64,000 bases of DNA from Polynucleobacter sp. AM-7D1 (GTDB lineage Bacteria > Pseudomonadota > Gammaproteobacteria > Burkholderiales > Burkholderiaceae). The notes below the pieces were generated by a model. The model was not told the DNA's origin. It saw only the letters and a program-made list of their open reading frames with translations, and did not search any database. Below, in pieces: positions 32,472 to 40,671 of this stretch. The translations under genes were made by a program, and so were the position numbers. Numbering within the stretch: the stretch's first letter is position 1; the number at the start of each line of letters is the position of its first letter. The stretch lies in the NCBI RefSeq assembly GCF_018688455.1, contig NZ_CP061319.1:372001-436000 (forward strand), given 5' to 3'.

Positions 32472-34823
32472 ATGCCTACAGTAATTAACACCAATTTGGC
32501 TTCTTTGTTTGCCCAAAACAGCCTATCCAATGCTCAAAACAGCTTGGCGACTTCAGTTCAGCGCCTGTCTTCTGGCTTGCGTATCAACAGCGCCAAGGAC
32601 GATGCTGCTGGTTTGTCAATTTCACAAAACATGCAGAGCCAGATCAACGGCACAAACCAATCTATTCGCAACTTGAGCGATGCAACTAACTTGCTGCAAA
32701 CAGCAGATTCTTCATTGTCAACAGTGCAAGACATGATGTTGCGCCTCAAGCAATTGGCAACACAAGGTTACGACGGATCACTGTCAACCAGCCAAAAATT
32801 AAATATCGTTCAAGAAATGAAAGACTTGAACGCTGAGATCAATGCAACAGCTGCACGTACTGCTTTTAACGGCATCAACTTACTGTCAAGTGGTTCTAGC
32901 GTTGACTTAAATAACTCAGATATTAAAACTGGCACACGTATTCAGAATACTGCTGTTACTGTATTAGGCACTGACAATACTAAGGGTCTTGGCTATTACT
33001 CAAGAACTGGTACAGGTACATCTACAGGTCTAAATGATTTGTCGCTTGGTGCTTTGGGAGGCATTGGTTCAGCCGCAGCCGGTACTGTTGCAACAACTTA
33101 TGATGTGGAGTTAAGCTCTGAGATGTTAAAGCAGATTCCAGGTTCATATGTATTAACTAGCAATGGCGCTAACTTGACTTTGACTGGCACTTTCAATGGT
33201 TTGGCTCAGTCACAAACTGTTGCAGTTAAGGATGCAATTGCAAGCAACGTTAGTGGTCAGGCAACTACAACCGACCAGATCCTAGATTTCAGCAACTTCG
33301 GTATCTCTATCAACATGCGCTCTGTGCGTGGCACTGGTGATAAGGTAACTGGTGAAGCTCTTGCCTCACAGTTAGCTTCAAGCACATACAAGAATTTACA
33401 GGTTAACGGTACTGGCGGCGAAATTACAGGCATGAATTTGTCTGGAGTTGCTCCTGGAACCTATACCATGACTTATAACCGCACTGGTGGAGTTGGATCA
33501 CTTGTTGCAGGCTTAGGGCAAAGCATTAATGCTTCAGGTAGCGCGCTGACTGGACAGGCGATTACTTTAAGTGGTGGATCTGGCTCTGGCGCAACTGCAA
33601 CAGTTGATTTTGATGTAAGTGGAAACATTACAGGTTTAACAGTTACTGCTGCGGGCTCTGGATATAAAGCGGGGGACTTGTTGACTGGTACTGCAACTAC
33701 AAGTATCACTGCCACTGTTGATGGTGCATCAACAGTTAGCTCAATTAAGGCAAGCGTTGGTGTTCAAACCAATGTATTGAAGGATGTGAAGGCTGGTGAC
33801 TCTGTTTATGTTGGCGGTAAAACATTTGTTGCCTCACAAGCTATAACTGCTGCTCAACTTGCTACTGCAATGGCCGGGGCTAATGGAGATGTTTCTATTT
33901 CTAATAGGGGGGTCGTTGGAACGCTATCTGGTAGCTTTACTACAGGATTGACAGCCACTGCATCATCATCATCCCTTCTTTTGAGCAACGCTACTGGGGC
34001 TGATATTGCTGTTGCTGTTGCAGACAGGACCGCAGTAATTACTAAGGTGGCAACCAACATCATGGTTGGGCAAAACCTAACTTCAATTACTGGTAGCTCA
34101 TCAACCTTGACTATGTCTGGTACTGTTAATGGTATTGCTACTACACAAAGTTTGGCTGTGAGTGATAATGCGGCTCTAGCAACACAAAAATTCAACTTTG
34201 ATAGCTTTGGTATTGCCTTTGATGCTAAGAGTTACCAGGCTCAAACAGCTGATCAAATCGGCACTTCACTTGCAACATTGAACGCAGGCGTTGGCCAATC
34301 TGTTTCTGGTGGTCCTGGACAAGTAGTTGTTGCTAGCGGTAACAACAGTGCATTGAAATTCCAAAGCGGTCCTAATTCTGATGCTTACATCCAGATCGAC
34401 ACTTTAAATATTCAAACTGCAAGTACTGGCCAGTTTGCTGGTGACCAGTTGGAAATGGTTACTTTAGGTTCAGTTATTTCCGAAAGTGGTGCTGGCAAGT
34501 TGGGCACATTAGGTTTGACTGACACAATTGATACATGGCAGACAGCATTTAAGAACGCAGCTGCAGCAGTAGATAATGCACTTGAGTTTATTTCTACTAA
34601 ACGTGCAACTTACGGCTCACAAATGAATCGCTTAAGTTTTGTTTCTACAAACTTGCAAGCTCAGAGCACTAATTTGCAGAATTCACGTTCCGCAATTATT
34701 GATACTGACTTTGCTGCAGAAACTGCAAAGTTGACTAAGGGTCAGATCATGCAACAGGCTGCAACAGCAATGTTGGCCCAAGCAAATCAAATGCCTAATG
34801 TAATCTTGTCATTGTTGAAGTAA
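32472..34823 (+). CDS. fliC: Flagellin FliC with enlarged central region
   Basis: 783 residues, long for a flagellin. D0/D1 ends are typical: N-terminal 1-143 (INTNLASLFAQNSLSNAQ, then LSSGLRINSAKDDAAGL) and C-terminal about 680-783 (SAIIDTDFAAETAKLTKGQI and the end LLK). The outer part (145-670) contains a repeat of the GSGSGATATV...GSGYKAGDLLTG kind (about 355-410), the same module found three times in FlgE, and a GDSVYVGGKTFVA unit (about 436-520) like those in FliD1. The surface-exposed part is therefore modular. Only one flagellin gene is seen. Confidence 0.95.
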   Translation: MPTVINTNLASLFAQNSLSNAQNSLATSVQRLSSGLRINSAKDDAAGLSISQNMQSQINGTNQSIRNLSDATNLLQTADSSLSTVQDMMLRLKQLATQGYDGSLSTSQKLNIVQEMKDLNAEINATAARTAFNGINLLSSGSSVDLNNSDIKTGTRIQNTAVTVLGTDNTKGLGYYSRTGTGTSTGLNDLSLGALGGIGSAAAGTVATTYDVELSSEMLKQIPGSYVLTSNGANLTLTGTFNGLAQSQTVAVKDAIASNVSGQATTTDQILDFSNFGISINMRSVRGTGDKVTGEALASQLASSTYKNLQVNGTGGEITGMNLSGVAPGTYTMTYNRTGGVGSLVAGLGQSINASGSALTGQAITLSGGSGSGATATVDFDVSGNITGLTVTAAGSGYKAGDLLTGTATTSITATVDGASTVSSIKASVGVQTNVLKDVKAGDSVYVGGKTFVASQAITAAQLATAMAGANGDVSISNRGVVGTLSGSFTTGLTATASSSSLLLSNATGADIAVAVADRTAVITKVATNIMVGQNLTSITGSSSTLTMSGTVNGIATTQSLAVSDNAALATQKFNFDSFGIAFDAKSYQAQTADQIGTSLATLNAGVGQSVSGGPGQVVVASGNNSALKFQSGPNSDAYIQIDTLNIQTASTGQFAGDQLEMVTLGSVISESGAGKLGTLGLTDTIDTWQTAFKNAAAAVDNALEFISTKRATYGSQMNRLSFVSTNLQAQSTNLQNSRSAIIDTDFAAETAKLTKGQIMQQAATAMLAQANQMPNVILSLLK

Positions 34824-34839
34824 TTTAGAAGTTATGGCA

Positions 34840-34871
34840 AAAACCTAAGGTGGGAAACCACTTTGGGTTTT
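34840..34871 (+). terminator. Stem-loop after fliC
   Basis: Arms 34840-34853 and 34858-34871 can pair over 14 positions, with two or three G-U pairs, around a GAAA tetraloop; the 3' arm ends in TTTT but no longer T run follows. It may be a partial terminator or protect the abundant fliC message from 3' decay before flaG2. Confidence 0.6.
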
Positions 34872-34897
34872 AGTCGATAGTAATAGGAGAGTTATGT

Positions 34898-35284
34898 ATG
34901 AGCACAATTAATATTAATTCGGCTGCTAGCTCTGGTGCAATGCAATCCAGCGGAATGCCACAGGTGGTTGCCCAGCCTACTAGGTCTGATGCCGAGGTAG
35001 TTTCTAAGGCAGTTAGCACAGTCATCAAACCATCTAATATTGACGCTACAACTCAGCCAACACGTGAAGTTGTTGCAAAAGCAGCTGCAGACATTCAGCA
35101 GTTTGTTCAGTCAATGGGTCGTAATTTGAGTTTTTCAGTGGATGAAGCCACTGGATATCATGTGGTTCGGGTTGTTAATCCAAGTACTGGTGAGTTGGTT
35201 CGCCAATTACCCTCAGAGGAATTATTAAAGATTTCTAGGGATTTTCAGCGCCTGAACAATGTTTTGGTGAGTCAAAAGGCCTAA
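34898..35284 (+). CDS. flaG: FlaG family protein (copy 2)
   Basis: 128 residues. The FlaG domain (about 65-128; SVDEATGYHVVRVVNPSTGELVRQLPS) is close to copy 1, and the preceding segment (RSDAEVVSKAVSTVIKPS) matches copy 1 SDAEVVSKVMSTQIKPS, so the two are paralogues along most of their length. Starts 75 bases after fliC; GGAGAG precedes the start. Confidence 0.9.
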   Translation: MSTININSAASSGAMQSSGMPQVVAQPTRSDAEVVSKAVSTVIKPSNIDATTQPTREVVAKAAADIQQFVQSMGRNLSFSVDEATGYHVVRVVNPSTGELVRQLPSEELLKISRDFQRLNNVLVSQKA

Positions 35285-35291
35285 GTTCTAT

Positions 35292-35358
35292 ATGCCAACT
35301 GTAAAGATTGGCATAAATTTTGCATAAGATAAATGCCAATGCTTCGTTGTGTTGGCAT
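35292..35358. repeat. Four alternating copies of ATGCCAA / TTGGCAT
   Basis: ATGCCAA at 35292-35298 and 35333-35339; TTGGCAT at 35308-35314 and 35352-35358. Two successive hairpins can form, or one larger one from the outer copies. The second hairpin is followed by TCTTTTTAATT and may be the terminator of the fliC-flaG2 message; alternative pairing could allow read-through into fliD2. Confidence 0.65.
35302..35329 (+). promoter_or_regulatory. Weak sigma-28-like promoter candidate of fliD2
   Basis: TAAAGATT (35302-35309), 12 bases, GCATAAGA (35322-35329). The -35 and spacing match the other FliA-type elements; the -10 matches poorly. Confidence 0.35.
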
Positions 35359-35385
35359 TCATCTTTTTAATTAGAGAACAATAAA

Positions 35386-36819
35386 ATGGCAGTTTCTTCA
35401 AGCAATTCAAGCACTTCCACCGCATCCATTGATGTGTCTGGAATCGTGCAGCAGTTAATGACTGCTGAGAACCGCCCGCTTGAAACCCTCAAAACTAAAA
35501 TCACCCAGCAACAGGTGGTTATTAGCGACCTAGGGGCGGTAAAGGCCAAGGTGGCCACATTTAAAGATGCCCTAGCTAGTTTTCAGGATCCTGCCTCATA
35601 TAACAATATGCGAGCCAGCTCGAGTGACAGCTCGGTGATAACTGCTGCAGCGGCGAATGGCTCCGTTGCTGGCAGTTACTCAATTGAAGTGTCTCAAATT
35701 GCTTCAGCATCAAAACATGCTTTGAGCGGTTATTCCTCAGCAACTACCCCAATTACGGTTGATGCAACCGATGGATTTGTGCTCACGGTGGGCAATACCC
35801 AATTTAGTTCAAAAGGTGTTGTTAAGGTCGATGGCGTTGTGAGCTCTCGAATCATCCCTTCATTAGCCACAAGCCCAACCGTAAGTGATCTGGCCAATTG
35901 GATCAATAGCTTGGATGGCAACGTCAAAGCCGGTGTTGTGCAAACCACTGCTAGCGATCAGTGGGCTCTCACAATTGAGGGTACGGAGACTGGTACTGCT
36001 AATGCAGTGACCTATACCGGATTAGAGACAGGCACAGTGAATGCTGCTGCCACTACCGTAGCTAAAAATGCAGAATTCTCGATTAATGGAATCGCTTTTG
36101 AGCGCCCAAATAATACTGTGAGTGATGCGGTAGATGGACTTACGATTAATCTGCTTGGTACTACCGCAGTTGGATCAAGTAAAACCATCGCAGTTTCACA
36201 AGGCGCTGATAACTCTGAAAAGAAAATCACCGACCTCGTATCGGCTTATAACGACCTTATTAGCCTGTACAAAACACTAACTGCGAATAACGCCAATTCA
36301 GATACGCCGGGAACTTTTGCAACGAATCCAACAATGCTTGGTTTCATTGGTGATATTAAGACACGATTGGCAACGGGCTTTGCTTATGGTGTGGCAGATT
36401 CAGTCATAGGCAAGCGTCCAACTATGAGCCTAGCTTCCTTGGGCATGGATCTGCAGCTAGATGGCACAATTAAATTTAATTCAATAACTCATGCAATGGC
36501 AGCCGCCGATGGATTGCAGGCTAAGTTGAGTAAAGATGTTGATGTCGGCTACGTAAGTGATAGCAATACATTGCTGACTTTTGTAACCTCCACAGCAAGC
36601 TTTAATGGCGCGCTCAGCAAACAAATTGAAGCGCAGAGTAATTCAGTGATTGAGTTGCGCAATCGTCAAGATGAACTAGAGACTCGCTTAAATGTCATTC
36701 AGAATAATTACATTAGTCAGTATTCAGCATTAAACGCATTGTTGTTTCAGTTGAGCTCTACTAGTAACTCGTTAACGAGTGCCTTAGATGCCCTGACAAA
36801 CAACAATAACAATAATTAA
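35386..36819 (+). CDS. fliD: Flagellar cap protein FliD2, normal size
   Basis: 477 residues, typical length. FliD_N (about 12-110) begins ASIDVSGIVQQLMTAENRPL; FliD_C (about 225-470) ends with the coiled coil and YISQYSALNALLFQLSSTSNS. It aligns with both ends of FliD1; the insertion point of FliD1 falls at about residues 211-218 here, just before NAEFSINGIAFERPNNT. Follows flaG2 and precedes fliS. Two caps could be used alternatively or in mixed pentamers. Confidence 0.95.
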   Translation: MAVSSSNSSTSTASIDVSGIVQQLMTAENRPLETLKTKITQQQVVISDLGAVKAKVATFKDALASFQDPASYNNMRASSSDSSVITAAAANGSVAGSYSIEVSQIASASKHALSGYSSATTPITVDATDGFVLTVGNTQFSSKGVVKVDGVVSSRIIPSLATSPTVSDLANWINSLDGNVKAGVVQTTASDQWALTIEGTETGTANAVTYTGLETGTVNAAATTVAKNAEFSINGIAFERPNNTVSDAVDGLTINLLGTTAVGSSKTIAVSQGADNSEKKITDLVSAYNDLISLYKTLTANNANSDTPGTFATNPTMLGFIGDIKTRLATGFAYGVADSVIGKRPTMSLASLGMDLQLDGTIKFNSITHAMAAADGLQAKLSKDVDVGYVSDSNTLLTFVTSTASFNGALSKQIEAQSNSVIELRNRQDELETRLNVIQNNYISQYSALNALLFQLSSTSNSLTSALDALTNNNNNN

Positions 36820-36853
36820 CGGCAGCAGAAGCTAAGGACCAATCGGAGAATAT

Positions 36854-37297
36854 ATGGTTTCCAAATCAGCAAGAGCGTATGCCGCTACTGAGGCCTTTAC
36901 TGGTGTCAATGCCTCGGATCCTGGACAGTTAATAGTGTTGGTATATCAGCGCGTTTTCGATCATCTCAATATGGGAAAGAAAGCGCTTGAGGATGGTGAT
37001 TATGGAATTGAGTCCTTCACCAAAGCCCATGATTTGATTCAACAGGGATTGTTAGCTTGCTTAGATTATGAAACAGGCGGTGAAGTCGCCCAGAGTCTTG
37101 GCGCAGTTTATGAATGGTCATTGCGTGAGTTAATTGCTGCGCGCTCTGCAAAGTCAGCTGAGCGAATTCAGGAAATTATTGATGTACTCACACCTTTATA
37201 CGAAGCGTGGTCAGCGCTCGCCCCAAAAGAATTTACACCCACGCTGAATGCCCCAGAGCAGCAATCTGAGTTATTGCAGCAGGTGGTCAACTATTAA
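36854..37297 (+). CDS. fliS: Flagellin export chaperone FliS
   Basis: 147 residues, four-helix FliS fold: N-terminal AYAATEAFTGVNASDPGQLIVLVYQ is the classical FliS start, followed by helices to about 125. Binds the C-terminus of flagellin and brings it to FlhA. CGGAG lies five bases before the ATG. Slightly longer C-terminal tail than enterobacterial FliS. Confidence 0.94.
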   Translation: MVSKSARAYAATEAFTGVNASDPGQLIVLVYQRVFDHLNMGKKALEDGDYGIESFTKAHDLIQQGLLACLDYETGGEVAQSLGAVYEWSLRELIAARSAKSAERIQEIIDVLTPLYEAWSALAPKEFTPTLNAPEQQSELLQQVVNY

Positions 37298-37378
37298 ATG
37301 AATGCCATTCAGACTGCTATTGGTATTTTGGCGGCTAAGCATTAAAGTTGTAGAAACATATATGAAGGAGGATTGAGT

Positions 37379-38440
37379 ATGGCCATACCAATTCCCTCGA
37401 ATTTACCCATCAATCCTGTGGTGGATTACCACCGCAATGATTTAATTACCCCTCCATCTGCACCTGCTGTAGTAGAAAGTCTTGGTGCAATCGATCCCCG
37501 GGTAGCATTAAAGATGCCCTTACCAGTTGGGGATTCATCCGCTAGCGCAGCAATGCACGATGCATTGCAGAATGCGGCTGCTAGAGCGGGAGCCGCTGTT
37601 GCATCTGAGCCCAATGTTGATCAGGCAGTCTTCCTAGAGCTTTCCTCTATGACGGGTGATCTTGCAGAGGCTGCGGGTAATCCGTCTCAAGCTCGAGTAA
37701 CGAGTTTGTTATCCCAAAGTCTGGCGCGCATGGATACCTTGGGTGGTGCCGCACTTGGGCAGCTACTCTCGGATATCCTGGCGGTTGATGTGCCTGAGCT
37801 TGGCAAGTCTATTACTACAGATGCAAAGGCTGCTGTAGCTCAAAATGCTGTGGTTAATTGGCCTGGAGCTAGTACTCAAACCCCACTTGTTGATGTTGCT
37901 GATCCTAAATTGGCAATGGCAACTCTGTATCAAAATTTGCAGAGCTCAGGAATATTTGCGGCTGATCAGCTTAAGCGCTTATTGTTTCCTGCAAGTGAGG
38001 AAGACGGAGCACCATTAGCCACCAGTAACAGTGTTGAGACTGAAACCGCAAATTTAGTTAACCAGCTTTCAACAGACTCACCGGCAGTACGAGATTCAGT
38101 CAAATTACTTTTGCGCGGCGATATTCTCTGGCAGGGTCAACTGATGCCAAACGTCCAAGGGCGCTTATATCGCGAGGATGCTTGGGAGGCGGATCCGGAG
38201 CAGCCTGGTCAATTACAAAAAGGTAGCCGCATCACGATGGAAGTTAGTTTGCCAAACTTGGGCCCATTTAAAGTTGTCGGCACACAGTTTGGCGAAAGTG
38301 TGCACGTAGCAGTAGAAGGTACTCCTGAGGCGCAAAGCATCCTGACAAATGCTTTTTCAGATTTGCTAGAGCAAATACGCGCGCAAGTGGACCCCGATGC
38401 AAAAGTAAGCTTAAAGGGTGGGGGATCATCCAATGGATGA
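37379..38440 (+). CDS. FliK-C-like flagellar protein
   Basis: 353 residues. The N-terminal two thirds are Ala/Ser-rich helical; the C-terminal ~110 residues (from about LLLRGDILWQGQLMPNVQGRLYRED) match the FliK_C-like domain of the hook-length-control-like proteins encoded next to fhlB in betaproteobacteria. ATG 37379 is chosen because GGAGG is seven bases before it. It overlaps fhlB by eight bases, and the pair likely interact. The classical fliK is at 47714, so this is a second FliK-like gene. Confidence 0.75.
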   Translation: MAIPIPSNLPINPVVDYHRNDLITPPSAPAVVESLGAIDPRVALKMPLPVGDSSASAAMHDALQNAAARAGAAVASEPNVDQAVFLELSSMTGDLAEAAGNPSQARVTSLLSQSLARMDTLGGAALGQLLSDILAVDVPELGKSITTDAKAAVAQNAVVNWPGASTQTPLVDVADPKLAMATLYQNLQSSGIFAADQLKRLLFPASEEDGAPLATSNSVETETANLVNQLSTDSPAVRDSVKLLLRGDILWQGQLMPNVQGRLYREDAWEADPEQPGQLQKGSRITMEVSLPNLGPFKVVGTQFGESVHVAVEGTPEAQSILTNAFSDLLEQIRAQVDPDAKVSLKGGGSSNG

Positions 38441-38732
38441 GAAAAAGATCCGTAAAGCAGTTGCGCTTGCCTATGAGGTCAATAGCGCTGCACCACGCAT
38501 TACCGGACAAGGTGAGGGCTTTGTAGCGGACGCTATTTTGGCTAGAGCAAAAGAGTTTGGTATTCCAACCAAAACAGAGCCAGAGTTAGTCGAGTTTTTA
38601 ATGCAACTCAAGCTAAATGAATTAGTGCCCCCTAAACTCTATGCGGCTGTAGCGGAAGTGCTGGCTTGGGCCTATGAGGTGGATGGCAAAACCGTACCCA
38701 ATCCAAATAACATTCCGATAGATTCTCGATAA
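38433..38732 (+). CDS. fhlB: FhlB (stand-alone FlhB C-terminal domain homologue)
   Basis: 99 residues. Corresponds to the cytoplasmic C-terminal domain of FlhB: RKAVALAYEVNSAAPRITGQGEGFVADAI... and the end helix VAEVLAWAYEVDG. FlhB/EscU proteins self-cleave at NPTH, which is absent here, as in other FhlB/FlhX proteins. FhlB can replace the FlhB cytoplasmic domain in export switching. ATG 38433 has GGGGG eight bases before it. Confidence 0.88.
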   Translation: MDEKKIRKAVALAYEVNSAAPRITGQGEGFVADAILARAKEFGIPTKTEPELVEFLMQLKLNELVPPKLYAAVAEVLAWAYEVDGKTVPNPNNIPIDSR

Positions 38733-38746
38733 GAGGTCTTGGTAAT

Positions 38747-38773
38747 AAAAAAGCCCAGTTCAACTGGGCTTTT
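38747..38773. terminator. Bidirectional terminator between fhlB and fliE
   Basis: AAAAGCCCAG (38749-38758) pairs with CTGGGCTTTT (38764-38773) around TTCAA. Serves both convergent units. Confidence 0.85.
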
Positions 38774-38796
38774 GCTTATCTTGGGACTTGAGCTTC

Positions 38797-39123
38797 TTAA
38801 ACTTGTAAGTTAGTCACTTCTTTGTAAGCATCGACTAATCTGTTGCGAACAGCAATCATGCCTTGCAAAGAAAGATTGGCTTTTTGGAGGGAGACGATCA
38901 CGTCTTCCAATGAGGTATCTGATGCACCAGTTGCAAAAGACTGGGCTTTAGCTTGAGCACTATTTTGGGCAGTATTAACGTTTTCAATGGCGTTTTTGAG
39001 AACTGCAGAGAAATCAACACCATTGCCAGCTTGGTTATCAGTAGCTACAGGCTGACCACTGGCTGCAGCGGCTAATGCCTGCATCCGGGTAATCATCGAA
39101 TCTACGCTGGTTGTTGTGCTCAT
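38797..39123 (-). CDS. fliE: Flagellar rod adaptor FliE
   Basis: 108 residues; the C-terminal half (VIVSLQKANLSLQGMIAVRNRLVDAYKEVTNLQV) is the FliE signature that joins the MS ring to the rod. Exported early through the gate. It lies 34 bases after fleR on the minus strand, so it is expressed with the regulator genes and not from the fliF side. Confidence 0.95.
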   Translation of the reverse strand: MSTTTSVDSMITRMQALAAAASGQPVATDNQAGNGVDFSAVLKNAIENVNTAQNSAQAKAQSFATGASDTSLEDVIVSLQKANLSLQGMIAVRNRLVDAYKEVTNLQV

Positions 39124-39157
39124 GCGCCTAATTATCTAACAAAAACAATCAAAATAC

Positions 39158-40648
39158 TCATTCATTTAGAAAGCCTGCTTCTTTATAGGCTTTCAGCTTG
39201 TAGCGTAATGCCCTTGCTGAGATACCTAATACTTCTACGGCTTTCGTTCTATTTCCATTTACTTCTGCCAAAACTTTGAGGATGTGCTCACGCTCAACCG
39301 ACTCAATATCCTGACTTGCTTCGCCCTTAGATAATGCAATTTCTGTGCCATTTTGGGGCATTTTGCTCTCTGGAGCACGATTTATTACTGCTTTTGTCGG
39401 TTGATCGAGCGTAGTTATGTGGGTCAGTTGGGAGTCATCCAGTTCTAAGTCTTCCGCATAAATTTGATCCCCATCTGCCAATAAAACCGCTCTTTGGATA
39501 ATGTTCTCGAGTTCGCGGACATTTCCAGGCCAGGGGTACTTTTGTAAAAGTGCTCTAGCAGCAACACTCAGGGTAAGTGAATCACGACCAATATTCACGC
39601 TATAGCGTTTGAGAAAGAACTCCGCCAAAGGAATAATGTCCAGTGGACGGTTACGCAATTCCAAAACATGAATCGGGAACACGTTTAGGCGGAAGTACAA
39701 ATCTTCCCTGAACTTACCTGCTTTTACTTGCTCTTGAAGATTGAGATTGGTTGCTGCAATGATGCGCACATCTGCCTGAATCGAATCAGTAGATCCAATC
39801 CGTTCAATCATTTTGTCTTGCAATACGCGCAAGAGTTTGGCTTGTAGGGGCGCTGGCATTTCTCCAATTTCATCTAAGAAGAGGGTGCCTTTATGGGCTT
39901 GCTCAAACTTACCTGCTTGTGATTTAGTGGCGCCAGTAAATGAACCTTTTTCATGGCCAAACAAAATCGATTCCAGCAAAGTCTCCGGGATAGCTGCGCA
40001 GTTAATCGCTACGTAAGGACCTTTTGCGCGCTTAGATGTTTTGTGAATGTGATGCGCAATCACTTCTTTACCTGCACCAGATTCACCAGTAACTAAAACA
40101 CTTGTATCAGTTGCAGCTACTCGTTCGCATCTGGTGAAGGTGGCAATACTTTGTGGGTCTACGGCAATCACGTTGTGTTCAGCAGGTCGAATCTGTGAGC
40201 CCACTTCTTTAGTTTTTGACGTGGCTTCTACTAGAGCAGATGCTTCAGGTGTGCTTGCAGAATTCGTTTCTGGTGGGTGATACCGAGAAATAATTTCAAT
40301 GAGTTGCTGTGGCACAAAAGGCTTAATCAGAAAGTCTCTTGCGCCCGCTTTCAGTGCCTCGACTGCAAGCTTAGTATCAGCAAAGGCAGTCATGATGACC
40401 ACTGGTAAATCAGGACATTCTGTTTGTGCAATCTTGAGCAGATCTAAGCCAGTCATGCCAGGCAGCTTGTAATCTGTAACCAATACAGTCTTGAGCCCTG
40501 GGCGCAAGAGGGGCACTACTGTCTCAGCTCTTTGGTGGGTCACAAAGTCAATATTTTTCATGCGCAGTGTGACTGCGATAGCCTCTCTGAGGTCTTCATC
40601 ATCCTCAACCAGAATCACAGGGAAACGTTGATCAATAGCGTCATTCAT
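39158..40648 (-). CDS. fleR: Sigma-54-dependent response regulator FleR
   Basis: 496 residues. Receiver domain (about 10-125) with acidic pocket EDDED, phosphoacceptor Asp in VTDYKLPG and the Lys in FLIKPF; AAA+ domain (about 160-395) with Walker A GESGAGKE, the sigma-54 contact loop as GSFTGA (one residue off GAFTGA), Walker B TLFLDEIG; and a C-terminal Fis-type helix-turn-helix. It activates sigma-54 promoters of mid-class flagellar genes; the flgB promoter at 55855 is a good target. Paired with fleS. Confidence 0.92.
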   Translation of the reverse strand: MNDAIDQRFPVILVEDDEDLREAIAVTLRMKNIDFVTHQRAETVVPLLRPGLKTVLVTDYKLPGMTGLDLLKIAQTECPDLPVVIMTAFADTKLAVEALKAGARDFLIKPFVPQQLIEIISRYHPPETNSASTPEASALVEATSKTKEVGSQIRPAEHNVIAVDPQSIATFTRCERVAATDTSVLVTGESGAGKEVIAHHIHKTSKRAKGPYVAINCAAIPETLLESILFGHEKGSFTGATKSQAGKFEQAHKGTLFLDEIGEMPAPLQAKLLRVLQDKMIERIGSTDSIQADVRIIAATNLNLQEQVKAGKFREDLYFRLNVFPIHVLELRNRPLDIIPLAEFFLKRYSVNIGRDSLTLSVAARALLQKYPWPGNVRELENIIQRAVLLADGDQIYAEDLELDDSQLTHITTLDQPTKAVINRAPESKMPQNGTEIALSKGEASQDIESVEREHILKVLAEVNGNRTKAVEVLGISARALRYKLKAYKEAGFLNE

Positions 40649-40671
40649 TTCAATAGTTCGTTTCTCAGTAT

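Noticed and set aside
33473..34195. Long minus-strand open frames within fliC
   Set aside because: Shadows of the repetitive flagellin middle part; Val/Pro/Ala-rich products with no known features.
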